In this document: piece by piece, positions 42,098-51,753 of the stretch
Layout of the letters: each line of letters starts with the position of its first letter
How positions within the stretch are numbered: position 1 is the stretch's first letter
NCBI RefSeq assembly: GCF_028826105.1
Contig: NZ_JAQGPL010000001.1
Coordinates: 5,048,501-5,112,500 of the forward strand
Reading direction: 5' to 3'
DNA length: 64,000 bases
Source: Paenibacillus humicola
Lineage (GTDB): Bacteria; Bacillota; Bacilli; Paenibacillales; Paenibacillaceae
The notes under the pieces: generated by a model
Databases searched by the model: none
Seen by the model: the letters and a program-made list of their open reading frames with translations, nothing else
What the model was told of the DNA's origin: nothing
Translations under genes and position numbers: made by a program

Positions 42098-45000
42098 TTA
42101 TGACACGCCGGACCACTGCGCGATCAGCGCAAGGGCGTCCGCGTTCAGAACCGCCTTCGCGTGCTCGTCGCCATCCGTTCCGAGCGCGCCGTTGTTCAAA
42201 TGCTTCGCGAAGTCGCCCATCATCTTCGCAGCTTGGTCCGGCCGTCCCAGCTCAAGCTGGTGCCGGGCCTGCGCAAGATTGCTGCCGAGCTGCTGCGCCA
42301 AAGGCTCCCTCAGCTCCGCCCGGTAGCGACCGAGCAGCGCTTCTATGGAATCGATGCTCGTCGTGACGTTTAACTGCAGGCCGCTTTGAAGCTTGTTTCC
42401 GGCGGCATCCGCGGCTTGGACCGCCACCGCATGGGTTCCCGGCATGCCCGCCATATCGATCGTGACGCTCGGTCCTTTGGCCGGATCGATCGCGTACACC
42501 AGATCGCTTACGCTGATTTGGCCCGAAACAACGCCCGACAGGTTATCGTAAACCTCGAACGTGACCGGCTGGTCGTCGCTGATCGAATCCCCGGCTTGCA
42601 GCTCGCGCCCGTCCGCGAAAAGCTTGAATGCCGGCGCCGTTTTGTCCACCTTGACCGCTGACGTCTTGGCGTCCTCCACATTGCCTGCCTGGTCCGTGGA
42701 GCGGAACTGCAGCGTGTACAAGCCGTCATCGGCGAGCTTAATCGGTTCCGAATAGACGGTCCAGTCGCCGCTGTCCCCAAGCCGGTATTCGGTCTTGGCC
42801 ACCCCCGACGAATCGTCCGACGCGGTCAGTGCCGCGGTCACCTCCGACGTATACCAGCCGCCGCTGCCTGCGGTTCCGGTCAGCGCAAGCGTCGTCACCG
42901 GCTTCGTATGATCGAATTCCAGCGTGACCGGCTCGGACACCGGCGATTCCGGCGACGAGAGGCCGGTTGAGCTGACCTTGTAATAATACGTGACTTCGGG
43001 GTCAAGTCCGGTGTCGTGAAATTCCGCCTCGCTCCCGCTATATACCGGCGAATACGTTCCATCCGGGCCTGCCGCACGGTACAGCGTATACGTCAGAGCG
43101 CCCGGCGTTTTGTTCCAGGTAATCGCCGCCGAACCGGCCCCGGATGGCACGGCCTTCAGCCCCATCGCGTGGTCGCGCGTCTGCGCCGGGTCGACGATCA
43201 TGATCCAGTTGATGAGCGGATCCTGCGCCGCCGTATTTCGCACCGTAACGTTGATCGTGCCGTCCGTGACGTCGACCGTGTTGGCGTACACCTTGTCGGA
43301 GATGAAGGTGATCGCGTTCTTTTTCGCGCCGTTGATGTACAAGTCCGCCTTCCGGGTGCTGTTGCTCCAAATATCGTTAAAGCCCGTGTATACCGTGTAG
43401 GTTCCGTTTCGGACCGTAAACTTGTACGTCAGGTCTGTACCTGCCGGCGAATGGACGACATTGCCGCCGTTCAAATACCGGAGCGTGTTGAAAATATCTC
43501 CGCTCGTCGAACCGGCCGGATTGGAGTTCGTGCCTGTGTATCCCCACGGAACGGCGTCCGCCGGATTGTACGGCTGCTCGACGGCATCCTTGTTGATCAG
43601 CGTATCCTGCATGTAAGCGGTCATCAGCGTATAATCGCTTGTGGCATAGCCGCCGCTGTTGACGAAATAGACCGTTTTGTCCGGAATCGCATACAGTTTA
43701 AAATTCAGCGTCTTGTTGTTGAACGCCGGAAGCGTCGCCTGCAGCGTATACGGACCCGGCTGCGCGAAGGTGTCCGCCGTCACCGGCTGCGCGTCGACCG
43801 TCCACGAGACCGGCGTCGTTATCGCTTCGGCGGCGCCGCTCGGCGTCACTTCGATTTGCTGCGGAAGCGAAAGCGCCGTTCCGGTAGTGATCACCTCGGG
43901 AAGCTTGACGTTTGTCGACACGCTGCCCATATGGTCCAGCAGATCCTTGGTCCAGCTGTCGTACCATTTGATGGTCATATCCGAGCCCTGCCCGAATTCG
44001 ATCGGCAGCCAAATGTATTTTGCGCCGCCGTTTGCCGAGAAATTGCCGCCGTTCCAGTCGTCGCCCACGTAGATAAATTTGCCTTTGGCCGGGTCGACCG
44101 GAAGGACGGAGGCCGTCTGAGAGTTGAACGACGTCAACGGGTTCGGGTCGGAAGGCGACGTCCGGACGAACGGGTCGACCTGCGGCGACCACTGACCCAG
44201 CATGCTGCTTGAAACGCTGACCATATTCTCGTTCGGCGACCATCCGGTTGCGCTCGAGGTCAGCAGATAATAATTGCCGTTATATTTGAACACCGCCGGA
44301 GCCTCGCGCGTGCCGCCCGGATATACGCGGATATAATCGACGCCGTACACGCCTTTATAGGTCGAATCGCGCACCGGATTGCCGTTTGCGTCCACGCGGC
44401 CGTCCTTATGCCATCCGGTCACGTCCGTATAATCGTCCGTCAGCTTGGAGATATAGATCGTCCGGTTCTCTTCGCTGGAGTAAATCAGATAAGCCGTGCC
44501 GTCGTCGTCCTTGAACAGGTTCATATCGCGCGCCATCCCCGGATTGCCCGGCTGATAATCGGTCTGATCCGGCGGGCACTGGTCCATCCGGTAGCTCTTC
44601 TGATACACGAACGGGCCGGTCGGCGAATCGCTCAGCGCATAGCCCGCCTGGGCTTTGCCGTAGTTCGCATTGTCGTTGTAAGGGTCTTTGTCCCCGTCGA
44701 TATGCGCCCACATGACGTATTTTTTCGTTTTGTCATTGTAAATGACCTTCGGCCGCTCGATAATCCGCCCCAGCCGGATGTCCGCCCAAATGTCGACCGT
44801 ATCGGTCCTGCCCGCATACAGCTTGGAAATCAGCGGATCGTTCGTAAAATCGTCCATCGATTTGACCATCGTCAGCGCCATGCCTTCGTCCTTCCAGTTG
44901 AGCAGGTCGGTCGAGGAATAGACTCTGACGCCCGATGAGGGCCACGCGCCTTTATGATATTCGCCGTACCAGTAATATTTTTTGGTCTTCGGATCGTACA

Positions 45001-46534
45001 GGAACCCTGCCCCGTGCGCATCGATCGGATTGCCGCTCGTATCCGCCCAAATCTGGTCGGGAGTATAAGCGGTCCGCACCGTGCCGACGCCGAGCGGCTT
45101 CGATACGGCCGTTGCCGTCCCGTCGATTACGGCGCTAAGGGTATAGAAATATCCGGTGCCCTGCGTCAAACCGGTATCGGTAAACGACGTGTCCGTGCCG
45201 CTGTACAGCTGGACGTACGTCCCGTCCGCGCTTGACGACCGGCTCACCTTGTAGCTGACCGCCGTTCCTTTCACGGGGTCCCAGGTCAAGGCTGCGGAAG
45301 AAGCGGTCGTCGACGCCGCTTTGAAGTTCGCCGGAGCGTCGTACCGGTAGGTCGTCGCCTGCGCGGCGGCGGCCGGCGATTCGCCGCTCGGATTATAGGC
45401 CGTGATGTTGTACCGGTAAGCCGCAGCGGGAGCGAGTCCCGTATCCGTGCAGCTGGTCGCCGTTCCGTCGTATACCTTGGCGAAGGTCTGGCCGGCGTCC
45501 GCCGAGCGGTAAACCCTGTAGCCGGTCGCCTTGGGAACGGCCGTCCAGCTTAACCCGACCGAAGACGAATCGATAGCGGCCGCCGTCTGCCCGGTCGGCG
45601 CGCCGGGCGGCACCTGCTTCGTCCGCACGCTCAGCTCGGACGACCACTGGGATTCCGTCAACCCGCCGTACAGATAAGCCACTTTATAATAATAGGCGGT
45701 ATCGGAGGTCAGGCCCGTGTCCGTGAAGCCGGTGTCCGTCGTGTTCGCCACGAAAGCGTAGCCGCTGCCCGGCGTCGTCGAACGGTACACGTTGTAGCTG
45801 GAGGCTCCGTCGGCCGGATCCCATTGAAGGGCGATCGAGGAGCCCGTTTGAGCGTCGGACCGAACGGCGGAGGCGTTGGCAGGCGGTGCGCCCGCGACCG
45901 TCACGTCGTCGGCCTGGATCGCCTGCCACTTGTTTCGGATGCCGATTTTGCCGCCGGCATAGGTGGTATCGGCCGCATCGAAAACGAGCTTGTCCGTCCC
46001 TCCGCTCACGATATAGCACTTGATCGAGCTGCCGACGAGCACCATTTTAAGCGTATACCACGTGTTTTTGCTCATCGGGTAAGCGGCGCTCTTGATCACG
46101 GTGTCGGTGCCGTCAATCCGCTTGGAGAGCACCAGCGTTCCGGTGGCCTGCATTTGAAAATAATAAAAATCCTTGTCATCCTGAACGCGCGCCAAAATAC
46201 CCGGATAGCCTCCGCCGTCCCCGGTATTGAAACGCATCGATATCGAGGAATCCGTCCAGGCGGGATCCCCTGCGGTAATAATGCCCTCCCCGGTATCCGT
46301 CTGGCGCAGCACCTTGTTCCCGGAATCGGCCGGGTCCGCGGCGACGGTCCATGTGCCCGAAGCAACGGTCCATACCGGATTCGCCGTATAATCCCCGTCC
46401 GAGAAGTCGTCCTGCAGCATGACCGGCGGCGCTGCGGGCGCAGCCGAAACGCTCTTCGGCTGCACAAACTGGAGCGGTATGATCAGGGCAAGCAGCAGCG
46501 GCAGCCATGCCGGCTTGTTATACCTTTTCTTCAC
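42098..46534 (-). CDS. Secreted multidomain glycoside hydrolase family 43 protein
   Basis: A 1478-residue secreted enzyme. Signal peptide to about 31; a laminin-G/DUF1080-like domain (about 38-215); three fibronectin type III domains (about 222-490); a GH43 five-blade catalytic domain (about 495-880) opening with DAHGAGFLYD, as in subfamily 24 exo-galactanases; a bacterial Ig-like domain; a malectin-like carbohydrate-binding region (about 970-1130); another Fn3; an OmpL47/Ig-like domain; and a C-terminal FIMAH domain (last 85 residues, with HLNNGAL and KAVLNADAL). GTG 46534 follows GGAGAGGG. A shared operator links it to the small GH43 gene upstream. The polysaccharide is probably plant arabinogalactan or similar. 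Confidence 0.88.
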   Translation of the reverse strand: MKKRYNKPAWLPLLLALIIPLQFVQPKSVSAAPAAPPVMLQDDFSDGDYTANPVWTVASGTWTVAADPADSGNKVLRQTDTGEGIITAGDPAWTDSSISMRFNTGDGGGYPGILARVQDDKDFYYFQMQATGTLVLSKRIDGTDTVIKSAAYPMSKNTWYTLKMVLVGSSIKCYIVSGGTDKLVFDAADTTYAGGKIGIRNKWQAIQADDVTVAGAPPANASAVRSDAQTGSSIALQWDPADGASSYNVYRSTTPGSGYAFVANTTDTGFTDTGLTSDTAYYYKVAYLYGGLTESQWSSELSVRTKQVPPGAPTGQTAAAIDSSSVGLSWTAVPKATGYRVYRSADAGQTFAKVYDGTATSCTDTGLAPAAAYRYNITAYNPSGESPAAAAQATTYRYDAPANFKAASTTASSAALTWDPVKGTAVSYKVSRSSSADGTYVQLYSGTDTSFTDTGLTQGTGYFYTLSAVIDGTATAVSKPLGVGTVRTAYTPDQIWADTSGNPIDAHGAGFLYDPKTKKYYWYGEYHKGAWPSSGVRVYSSTDLLNWKDEGMALTMVKSMDDFTNDPLISKLYAGRTDTVDIWADIRLGRIIERPKVIYNDKTKKYVMWAHIDGDKDPYNDNANYGKAQAGYALSDSPTGPFVYQKSYRMDQCPPDQTDYQPGNPGMARDMNLFKDDDGTAYLIYSSEENRTIYISKLTDDYTDVTGWHKDGRVDANGNPVRDSTYKGVYGVDYIRVYPGGTREAPAVFKYNGNYYLLTSSATGWSPNENMVSVSSSMLGQWSPQVDPFVRTSPSDPNPLTSFNSQTASVLPVDPAKGKFIYVGDDWNGGNFSANGGAKYIWLPIEFGQGSDMTIKWYDSWTKDLLDHMGSVSTNVKLPEVITTGTALSLPQQIEVTPSGAAEAITTPVSWTVDAQPVTADTFAQPGPYTLQATLPAFNNKTLNFKLYAIPDKTVYFVNSGGYATSDYTLMTAYMQDTLINKDAVEQPYNPADAVPWGYTGTNSNPAGSTSGDIFNTLRYLNGGNVVHSPAGTDLTYKFTVRNGTYTVYTGFNDIWSNSTRKADLYINGAKKNAITFISDKVYANTVDVTDGTINVTVRNTAAQDPLINWIMIVDPAQTRDHAMGLKAVPSGAGSAAITWNKTPGALTYTLYRAAGPDGTYSPVYSGSEAEFHDTGLDPEVTYYYKVSSTGLSSPESPVSEPVTLEFDHTKPVTTLALTGTAGSGGWYTSEVTAALTASDDSSGVAKTEYRLGDSGDWTVYSEPIKLADDGLYTLQFRSTDQAGNVEDAKTSAVKVDKTAPAFKLFADGRELQAGDSISDDQPVTFEVYDNLSGVVSGQISVSDLVYAIDPAKGPSVTIDMAGMPGTHAVAVQAADAAGNKLQSGLQLNVTTSIDSIEALLGRYRAELREPLAQQLGSNLAQARHQLELGRPDQAAKMMGDFAKHLNNGALGTDGDEHAKAVLNADALALIAQWSGVS

Positions 46535-46702
46535 GAAATCCCTCTCCTTTATCGCGTTCGTCACTTAAGCGGTAGTGCAAGCGTTGTATTGCTTCAAAGG
46601 TCTTTGCCGAAGCGGCCGAAGGCAGCTCAGCGGCTCCTCCTCCCTTCGGATCGATCATCTCCTCCTCTCACCCAACAGCTATCGTTTGATGAACCCGGCA
46701 TA

Positions 46703-46720
46703 AGTGAAACCGGTTTCACT
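46703..46720. promoter_or_regulatory. Perfect 18-base LacI-type operator before the large GH43 gene
   Basis: AGTGAAACC/GGTTTCACT is a perfect palindrome about 170 bases before the GTG start and 50 bases after the small GH43 stop. It shares TGAAA-N4-TTTCA with the site at 47794-47813. Confidence 0.75.
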
Positions 46721-46771
46721 AAACTCGAAAACAAATGCCCCGCCTGCACGTACAGGGAGGCTTCCCTCCCG

Positions 46772-47770
46772 CTAGCTGCCGTGGAGGTCATCGCGTGCGC
46801 GCACGACTTCGAAGCTGACGCCGGTATCGCGCATGGCATAAATGTTCGCTCTGGACTCGGGCATCCGGAACGGCCGGTGTAAAATGAGCAGCGTCTCTCC
46901 CGCGAAGGTTTCGAAAAGCATCCCGTGCCCGCTGTCTCCATAGACGAGCGGTTCGAGCTGTTCCCAAGGTCCTTCCAGCCTGCCCGAGCGGGACCGCGCG
47001 ATCGTCTGCACGTAGCCGTCCTTATTGTAGCTGGACCACAGCATGACAAGGCGGCCGCCCGACGTCCGGTACAGCTGGCAGCCGTCGGTCACATAGACGC
47101 GGTGCTTCGTGTCCGGCTTCGCCTCCGCTTTGATCCACGGGGCGTCCGAAGCCTTGAACAGATGAACCGGCTCGCCGCCCGCTTCCGTCAAATCGCCGCG
47201 CAGCCGAATCGCTTCAAAAGTGCCGTCAATGAGCTGAATCCATTCGTGGGCATACACCATCCACGGCTGGCCGTCCTCGTCCGTGTACAACGTGCCGTCA
47301 AGCGTCATAAAATCGGCCGGAGGAACCGGGCCGTCCGTCTGCAGCAGGCGGAACGGCCCTTCCGGGGAGTCGCTCGCCGCGATGGCGGTGCCCCGCATGT
47401 GATTGATTTTCCACACCTCGGGAGGCTCCGCGAGAATACGTTCCTGATTATGTAAAGTGACGAACAAATAATATCGGCCCTGGTACGCGTGCACCTCAGG
47501 GGCCCATGTCCCGTGGCCGGGATGCGCCCACACGTTGTCGGGAACGGTAAAAACGACAAAAGGGCCTTCCCAGTCCAGCAAATCCGCGCTTTTATACATC
47601 AGCACGCCGTGCCGGTCGAGGCCGGTGAACCGGGGAATCGCGCTGGTGTACAGATAATAAACGCGGTTCTCCTTATCGGCCACTACAAATGGATCGTGTA
47701 CCGGGATATCCTTCAGCCGATGGCCCTTGCGCGGATTGGCCGCGTCCGAAGCGGCGTTATAAACCGGCAT
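46772..47770 (-). CDS. Glycoside hydrolase family 43 protein, intracellular
   Basis: A 332-residue five-bladed beta-propeller glycosidase without a signal peptide. Catalytic base Asp26 in the VHDPFV motif; pKa-modulating Asp158 in LDGTLYTDEDG; Glu176 in YAHEW as the likely acid. WAPEVH (89-94) is a typical blade motif. Such enzymes cleave arabinose or xylose from imported oligosaccharides. The ATG follows AGGGAGGAGC; an upstream extension of 26 residues runs into the operator and is rejected. It lies upstream of the large secreted GH43 gene on the same strand; both have the same palindromic operator. Confidence 0.9.
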   Translation of the reverse strand: MPVYNAASDAANPRKGHRLKDIPVHDPFVVADKENRVYYLYTSAIPRFTGLDRHGVLMYKSADLLDWEGPFVVFTVPDNVWAHPGHGTWAPEVHAYQGRYYLFVTLHNQERILAEPPEVWKINHMRGTAIAASDSPEGPFRLLQTDGPVPPADFMTLDGTLYTDEDGQPWMVYAHEWIQLIDGTFEAIRLRGDLTEAGGEPVHLFKASDAPWIKAEAKPDTKHRVYVTDGCQLYRTSGGRLVMLWSSYNKDGYVQTIARSRSGRLEGPWEQLEPLVYGDSGHGMLFETFAGETLLILHRPFRMPESRANIYAMRDTGVSFEVVRARDDLHGS

Positions 47771-47793
47771 ATCGACAGCTCCTCCCTTGCTTG

Positions 47794-47813
47794 TTATGAA
47801 ATGGGTTTCATAA
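47794..47813. promoter_or_regulatory. LacI-type operator before the small GH43 gene
   Basis: TTATGAAA-TGGG-TTTCATAA, perfect eight-base arms, about 25 bases before the GH43 start. The core TGAAA-N4-TTTCA is shared with the site at 46703-46720. Confidence 0.7.
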
Positions 47814-48177
47814 ATGAATGAAGGCTCGAATCGCAAGCTAGTCATCATGCTAATTGCGATGGATCCGCTGCATTTGGAAAGCGCTTACAGACCCCATGTT
47901 ACGCCTCCCTGCCAAATCTGTCAATACTCGTCTTTTTATAGGCTGACAGCCGGTATCGGACATATCTTCCAGCGCTGCCATGGCAGGAACCTGCCGGCAA
48001 TCTCCTTCTATTTTTCCTTGTTCAACGTTTTGTTCTCAAGCTCCGGTCGCATGGCCCTTACCTTTTGATCGTCATGCTTGTACAGCCGATCTGTATATTG
48101 GTCTCCGCATTCGCGCTTATACTTGGCGGAATTTGAGAAAACAGCGCACGAGGTGCGCTGCTTCAGCTCCATACTTG
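47814..48177. other. Gene-free region with one cre-like site
   Basis: No gene is supported between the importer D binding-protein stop and the small GH43 promoter. The cre-like site lies near its left end; the rest shows no recognised feature. Confidence 0.55.
47876..47889. promoter_or_regulatory. cre-like site before the small GH43 gene
   Basis: GGAAAGCGCTTACA matches the CcpA consensus TGNAANCGNNNNCA except for the first base. About 105 bases before the GH43 start; catabolite control of the hydrolases is inferred. Confidence 0.5.
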
Positions 48178-49458
48178 CTATTCGTTTAACACGGTTGTCA
48201 CTTTATTCTGGATCAGCTTGGCGACTTCCCCGGCAGACTTTTGCCCGCCGAAAAACGCGCTGGAGTCGTTTCCGATAATGGAAATCACTTTACCGTCGGC
48301 ATCCGAATAATAATCCGCTGTATTGATGAACTGCTTGAACGAGGTGAATTGTTCGTTCGGCACTTTGGGCGCTGTCCCGTCCGGAAGCTTGTACGTTCCG
48401 CTTCCGACCTGTTTCTGAATATCGTCCAGCTGCTTCTCATTCACCGATTTAAGCAGTGAAAATCCTTGTCTTTCTTGCAGGGACTGCCCTTCGCCGGATA
48501 ACAAGAAGGCAATAAACTTCCAAGCCTCCTCTTTAACCGGAGATTGGGCTTGAATGGCGAACTCCGATGCGGGGACAATTCGCGTTCCGCCGGGTTGTTC
48601 CGGTTTTTGCAGCAGCTTCGGATTTGGGAAAATGCCATACAGACCTTTGATCAAATCCGCCGGCGACTGCAAAACGGTCGAATAGAACATTTGCCTGCCT
48701 GCATCCGCCGGTTCCGAAGTCATGACTTGATTATCGTACATTTTTTTAATCTGCTCCATCGTTTCCACGAATTGGGGAGCGTCGAATTTCGCCTTTTTTG
48801 CGGCTTGATCCACGAACGCCGTGTATTGATCCACGATCCTTTCTTGAAGAAGAACCTCCGGAGGCTCGCTTGCCATCGCGTAACGGCGTTCCGTACCGCT
48901 CTCTCCCAGTTTCTTCGAAATCTCCTCAAACTCCTTCCAAGTCCAATGCTTATCGTCGATGTTCACGTTCTTAAGCATGTCTCCATCGCCTACGAACGCC
49001 CGCAGGTAGAACCCGATCGGCATGGCATACAAACCGCCATTTGACTTCAACGCGTCCAAAATGTTCATTTGGTAATCGTTTTTATTCCACTGCTCCATCG
49101 GTTCTTCCATGTTCAGGAGAAGATGTTTGCTCACATAATCATCGAGAGGCAAGTCGCTTATTTCGAATAGATCCGGGCCTTTCCGCGAAAGGATGGCCGC
49201 ATTGATCGTTTTTTGGTATTTTTCATAATCTTCCGTAACTTGAATTTGAAGATCGATGTCCGGATACTTGGCTTCAAACTTCTTCTTCGCCGTCTCATAA
49301 AAGGCGCTCGGCTGCTGGACCGCCAACGTAACGGTTGTTTTCCCCGCTTTGACACCCGGTTTGTCTTTAGTTGCCGTATCCCCGCCGCCTCCGGAGCTGC
49401 ATGCGGAGATCGATAGGATTAACATACCGGTCCCCAAGCTGTACAGCCACTTTTTCAT
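48178..49458 (-). CDS. Importer D: extracellular solute-binding lipoprotein
   Basis: A 426-residue family 1 binding lipoprotein. Lipobox ISAC with Cys20, Gly-rich linker, then VTLAVQQPSAFYETAKKKFEAKYPDI and GPDLFEISDLPLD. Codon use is less GC-rich than in importers A-C, as in the rest of this operon. The ATG (MKKWLYSLG) follows GGGGAG at a somewhat long spacing; a start 20 codons earlier has no lipoprotein signal. It is the last gene of an operon: permease, permease, HlyD-like adaptor, binding protein. Confidence 0.93.
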   Translation of the reverse strand: MKKWLYSLGTGMLILSISACSSGGGGDTATKDKPGVKAGKTTVTLAVQQPSAFYETAKKKFEAKYPDIDLQIQVTEDYEKYQKTINAAILSRKGPDLFEISDLPLDDYVSKHLLLNMEEPMEQWNKNDYQMNILDALKSNGGLYAMPIGFYLRAFVGDGDMLKNVNIDDKHWTWKEFEEISKKLGESGTERRYAMASEPPEVLLQERIVDQYTAFVDQAAKKAKFDAPQFVETMEQIKKMYDNQVMTSEPADAGRQMFYSTVLQSPADLIKGLYGIFPNPKLLQKPEQPGGTRIVPASEFAIQAQSPVKEEAWKFIAFLLSGEGQSLQERQGFSLLKSVNEKQLDDIQKQVGSGTYKLPDGTAPKVPNEQFTSFKQFINTADYYSDADGKVISIIGNDSSAFFGGQKSAGEVAKLIQNKVTTVLNE

Positions 49459-49590
49459 TGCATCATTTTCTCCCCTAATCGAACTCGATTCCGCGCGAAA
49501 CCGCCGGCTTTCCATCAAGCAGCTTCTTTGAGATTCCCGCCCGGTCCTTTCGTATAAAAGGCTTATCCCTTTGGACTCCTTCGCACATAA

Positions 49591-50751
49591 CTACTGCAAA
49601 CGAACACGGTTTCCGTCCTGTAAGGGCTCGCTGCTTTCCAGAATAATCAGATCGCCCTTATAGAGGCTGTCGGCTTGAATCATCGTCTCGCTGCCATTCG
49701 CCCTGATGGACTGAACGCGGACTTTGCGGGCAATGAAAACATTTCCCAGAGCTCCTCTCTGCTCGTCCATTTTATAAACAAAATTGCCGTCACGGTCCTG
49801 ATGCACAGCCTCGCTGGATATAACCTTTCCTTCCGCGAGGGAGCGTTTCTCGATTTTGACCCGTGCCTGCTCACCTCCTTTAAGCTCCGGATCCGCGACC
49901 TTGATGCGAATGACCTGCTGAGGAACCGGTAAGGTCTGGCCGCTCTCATCTCCGGACGAGCTCGCGTTTCCGGGTTCAGCAGGGTCCATTTCAGCGATCG
50001 TGCCGTCGATGATACGGGGCTGCCGTTCCTGGGCAGGCCGGACCTCCACCCCGACCTTCGATCCGACCGAAATCCCCAAGCCGGACAAAAGCGCGGCATC
50101 GGCGGATATCGCCAGCTCATAGCCAAGGCTGGTATTCGAGATCTGAACATCCGGTTCTCCCGATGATGCCAGCCCTTCGACGGCATTCAATTGTGTTATC
50201 CTGCCGTCGAACGGAGCAGTCAGCTCCTGTTTGCCTGCCAGGCTGTCTCTCAGCTCGATGATTTTGCGTTCCTGCGAGCTTACATCGAGTTTAAGCGTTT
50301 CGATCGCGCGTCCCGCACTCCGGATATCGTTGTCATCTCCTCCCTTCGTCGACCGGATGAACGCGTCCTGAGCGTTCAACAGCTCGATTTTCAGTTTCTC
50401 CAGGCTGGCGGTTTCGTCTTCCAATTCCTCTTTGAGCGTATCGCTGTCATATTGAATCAGCTTTTGTCCCTTCTTTACCGAGTCTCCTTCTTTGACGAGG
50501 ATTTTCCGGACGCTCAACCCGGCCGGGTTCGATAATCTCGCTTCGGCGACCGGCTGCAGTGTGCCGCTGCCCTCGATCGTAAATAAAAGGCTTCCGCTTG
50601 CCAGCGGTTCCGTTATGACCTTCGGCAAAGTCAGCGTTTGCAGCGTGCTGCTGAACAGCGTAAAAAAGAGTAACAGCCCCATAAACGCAGCGGTCACGAT
50701 TTGAATGCTTCGTTTGCGCCTGCGAACACCCGGTTCTTTAGCCAGCTCCAT
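49591..50751 (-). CDS. HlyD/RND-type membrane adaptor in the importer D operon
   Basis: A 386-residue membrane-fusion protein. One helix near residues 16-36, then a barrel-sandwich (lipoyl-like) half GTLQPVAEARLSNPAG...VKEGDSVKKGQKL, a coiled coil (about 95-165), the second half ELTAPFDGRITQL, and beta-barrel domains to the end. Such adaptors usually serve MacB-type or RND exporters. Here no exporter is encoded; the gene lies between a sugar permease and the binding protein. The ATG follows AGGAGGAG; a longer frame is possible. It may couple the importer to the cell wall or sense envelope state; this is inference. Confidence 0.88.
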   Translation of the reverse strand: MELAKEPGVRRRKRSIQIVTAAFMGLLLFFTLFSSTLQTLTLPKVITEPLASGSLLFTIEGSGTLQPVAEARLSNPAGLSVRKILVKEGDSVKKGQKLIQYDSDTLKEELEDETASLEKLKIELLNAQDAFIRSTKGGDDNDIRSAGRAIETLKLDVSSQERKIIELRDSLAGKQELTAPFDGRITQLNAVEGLASSGEPDVQISNTSLGYELAISADAALLSGLGISVGSKVGVEVRPAQERQPRIIDGTIAEMDPAEPGNASSSGDESGQTLPVPQQVIRIKVADPELKGGEQARVKIEKRSLAEGKVISSEAVHQDRDGNFVYKMDEQRGALGNVFIARKVRVQSIRANGSETMIQADSLYKGDLIILESSEPLQDGNRVRLQ

Positions 50752-50863
50752 CTCCGGTCTTTCTCCTCCTAAAAGCATTTCGCTACAAAATTTCCGTTGA
50801 AAAATCCGCTGCTCGCGCATGGTAAGAGTTCGCCTAAAGCCAAATTTGCGCTCTTCGCAAACC

Positions 50864-51739
50864 TTATCCCTTAATGCCGGACAATTGGATGCCTTGAACG
50901 AAATACGATTCCGCGTACAGAAACAGCAGCACCATCGGCGTCATATAGAGCATGGACGCAGCGAAAGCAATCCCGGTATCTCCGTTGATGCTGGATAAAT
51001 AGACCGATAAAGGCTGCTTGAACGGATCGTCCAGAAAAACGAGCGGCTGCTCCACCATGTTCCAGTAATCGACGAACAGGAGAACAACAAGGGCAGCGAG
51101 GGCCGGTTTGATCATCGGAATGATAATTTTGCCGAAAATGTGCACATGTCCCGCTCCATCCATTTTGGCCGCCTCGATGTAGGCATACGGAATATCCAGC
51201 ATGAACTGCCGGAGCATAAACACGCCGAAAGGCGCGAATATGCCGGGCCATATCATCGCACCTGCCCGATTCAGCAGCCCAAGCTCATCCGCCATCAGGT
51301 AATTCGGCACCAGTGTCACTTGAAACGGCATCAGCATCGTCAATACATAGACGAGAAACAGGCGATCCCGCCCATGGAACCGCAGCTTGGAGAACGCATA
51401 AGCGGCAAGCTCTGCGACAAACGTTTGTCCGGCGACGATCGGCACGACCATAAAAACCGAATTCCAAAACATCATCAAATATTTCGGGCTGCCCGCCAGC
51501 ACTTTGCCATACTGCTCCAAGGTCACTTGATCCGGCACGAGCTTTAAATTCGAAAAAGAGGCCGCTCTCCTGGCTGCTTCTTCGTTCATCTGCCCGATGG
51601 GCCCGTAATCGATGCTTATTTCCTGCCCGGTCATGAGCGAATTTGTAAACGTGATCCCGACCGGGAACAAAAACAGAACGGCTATTGCAGCAGCGGCAAC
51701 GGTTAACGCGATTTTTTTCACTCCTTTGGCAGCTGGCAC
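50864..51739 (-). CDS. Importer D: MalG-type carbohydrate ABC permease
   Basis: A 291-residue six-helix permease. An enlarged extracytoplasmic loop (about 35-75, YGPIGQMNEEAARRAASFSN) follows helix 1; the EAA loop is AYIEAAKMDGAGHVHIFG (around 184-201); it ends in YFVQGIQLSGIKG. It begins 14 bases after its partner permease and is followed by the HlyD-like gene. Confidence 0.93.
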   Translation of the reverse strand: MPAAKGVKKIALTVAAAAIAVLFLFPVGITFTNSLMTGQEISIDYGPIGQMNEEAARRAASFSNLKLVPDQVTLEQYGKVLAGSPKYLMMFWNSVFMVVPIVAGQTFVAELAAYAFSKLRFHGRDRLFLVYVLTMLMPFQVTLVPNYLMADELGLLNRAGAMIWPGIFAPFGVFMLRQFMLDIPYAYIEAAKMDGAGHVHIFGKIIIPMIKPALAALVVLLFVDYWNMVEQPLVFLDDPFKQPLSVYLSSINGDTGIAFAASMLYMTPMVLLFLYAESYFVQGIQLSGIKG

Positions 51740-51753
51740 TCCCTTCCTTCCCC

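Noticed and set aside
41856..42116. 86-codon Arg/Pro/Ala-rich frame on the minus strand, and thought of a CRISPR array
   Set aside because: The sequence is made of GC-rich repeats without ribosome site; the repeats are imperfect, adjacent and not separated by unique spacers.
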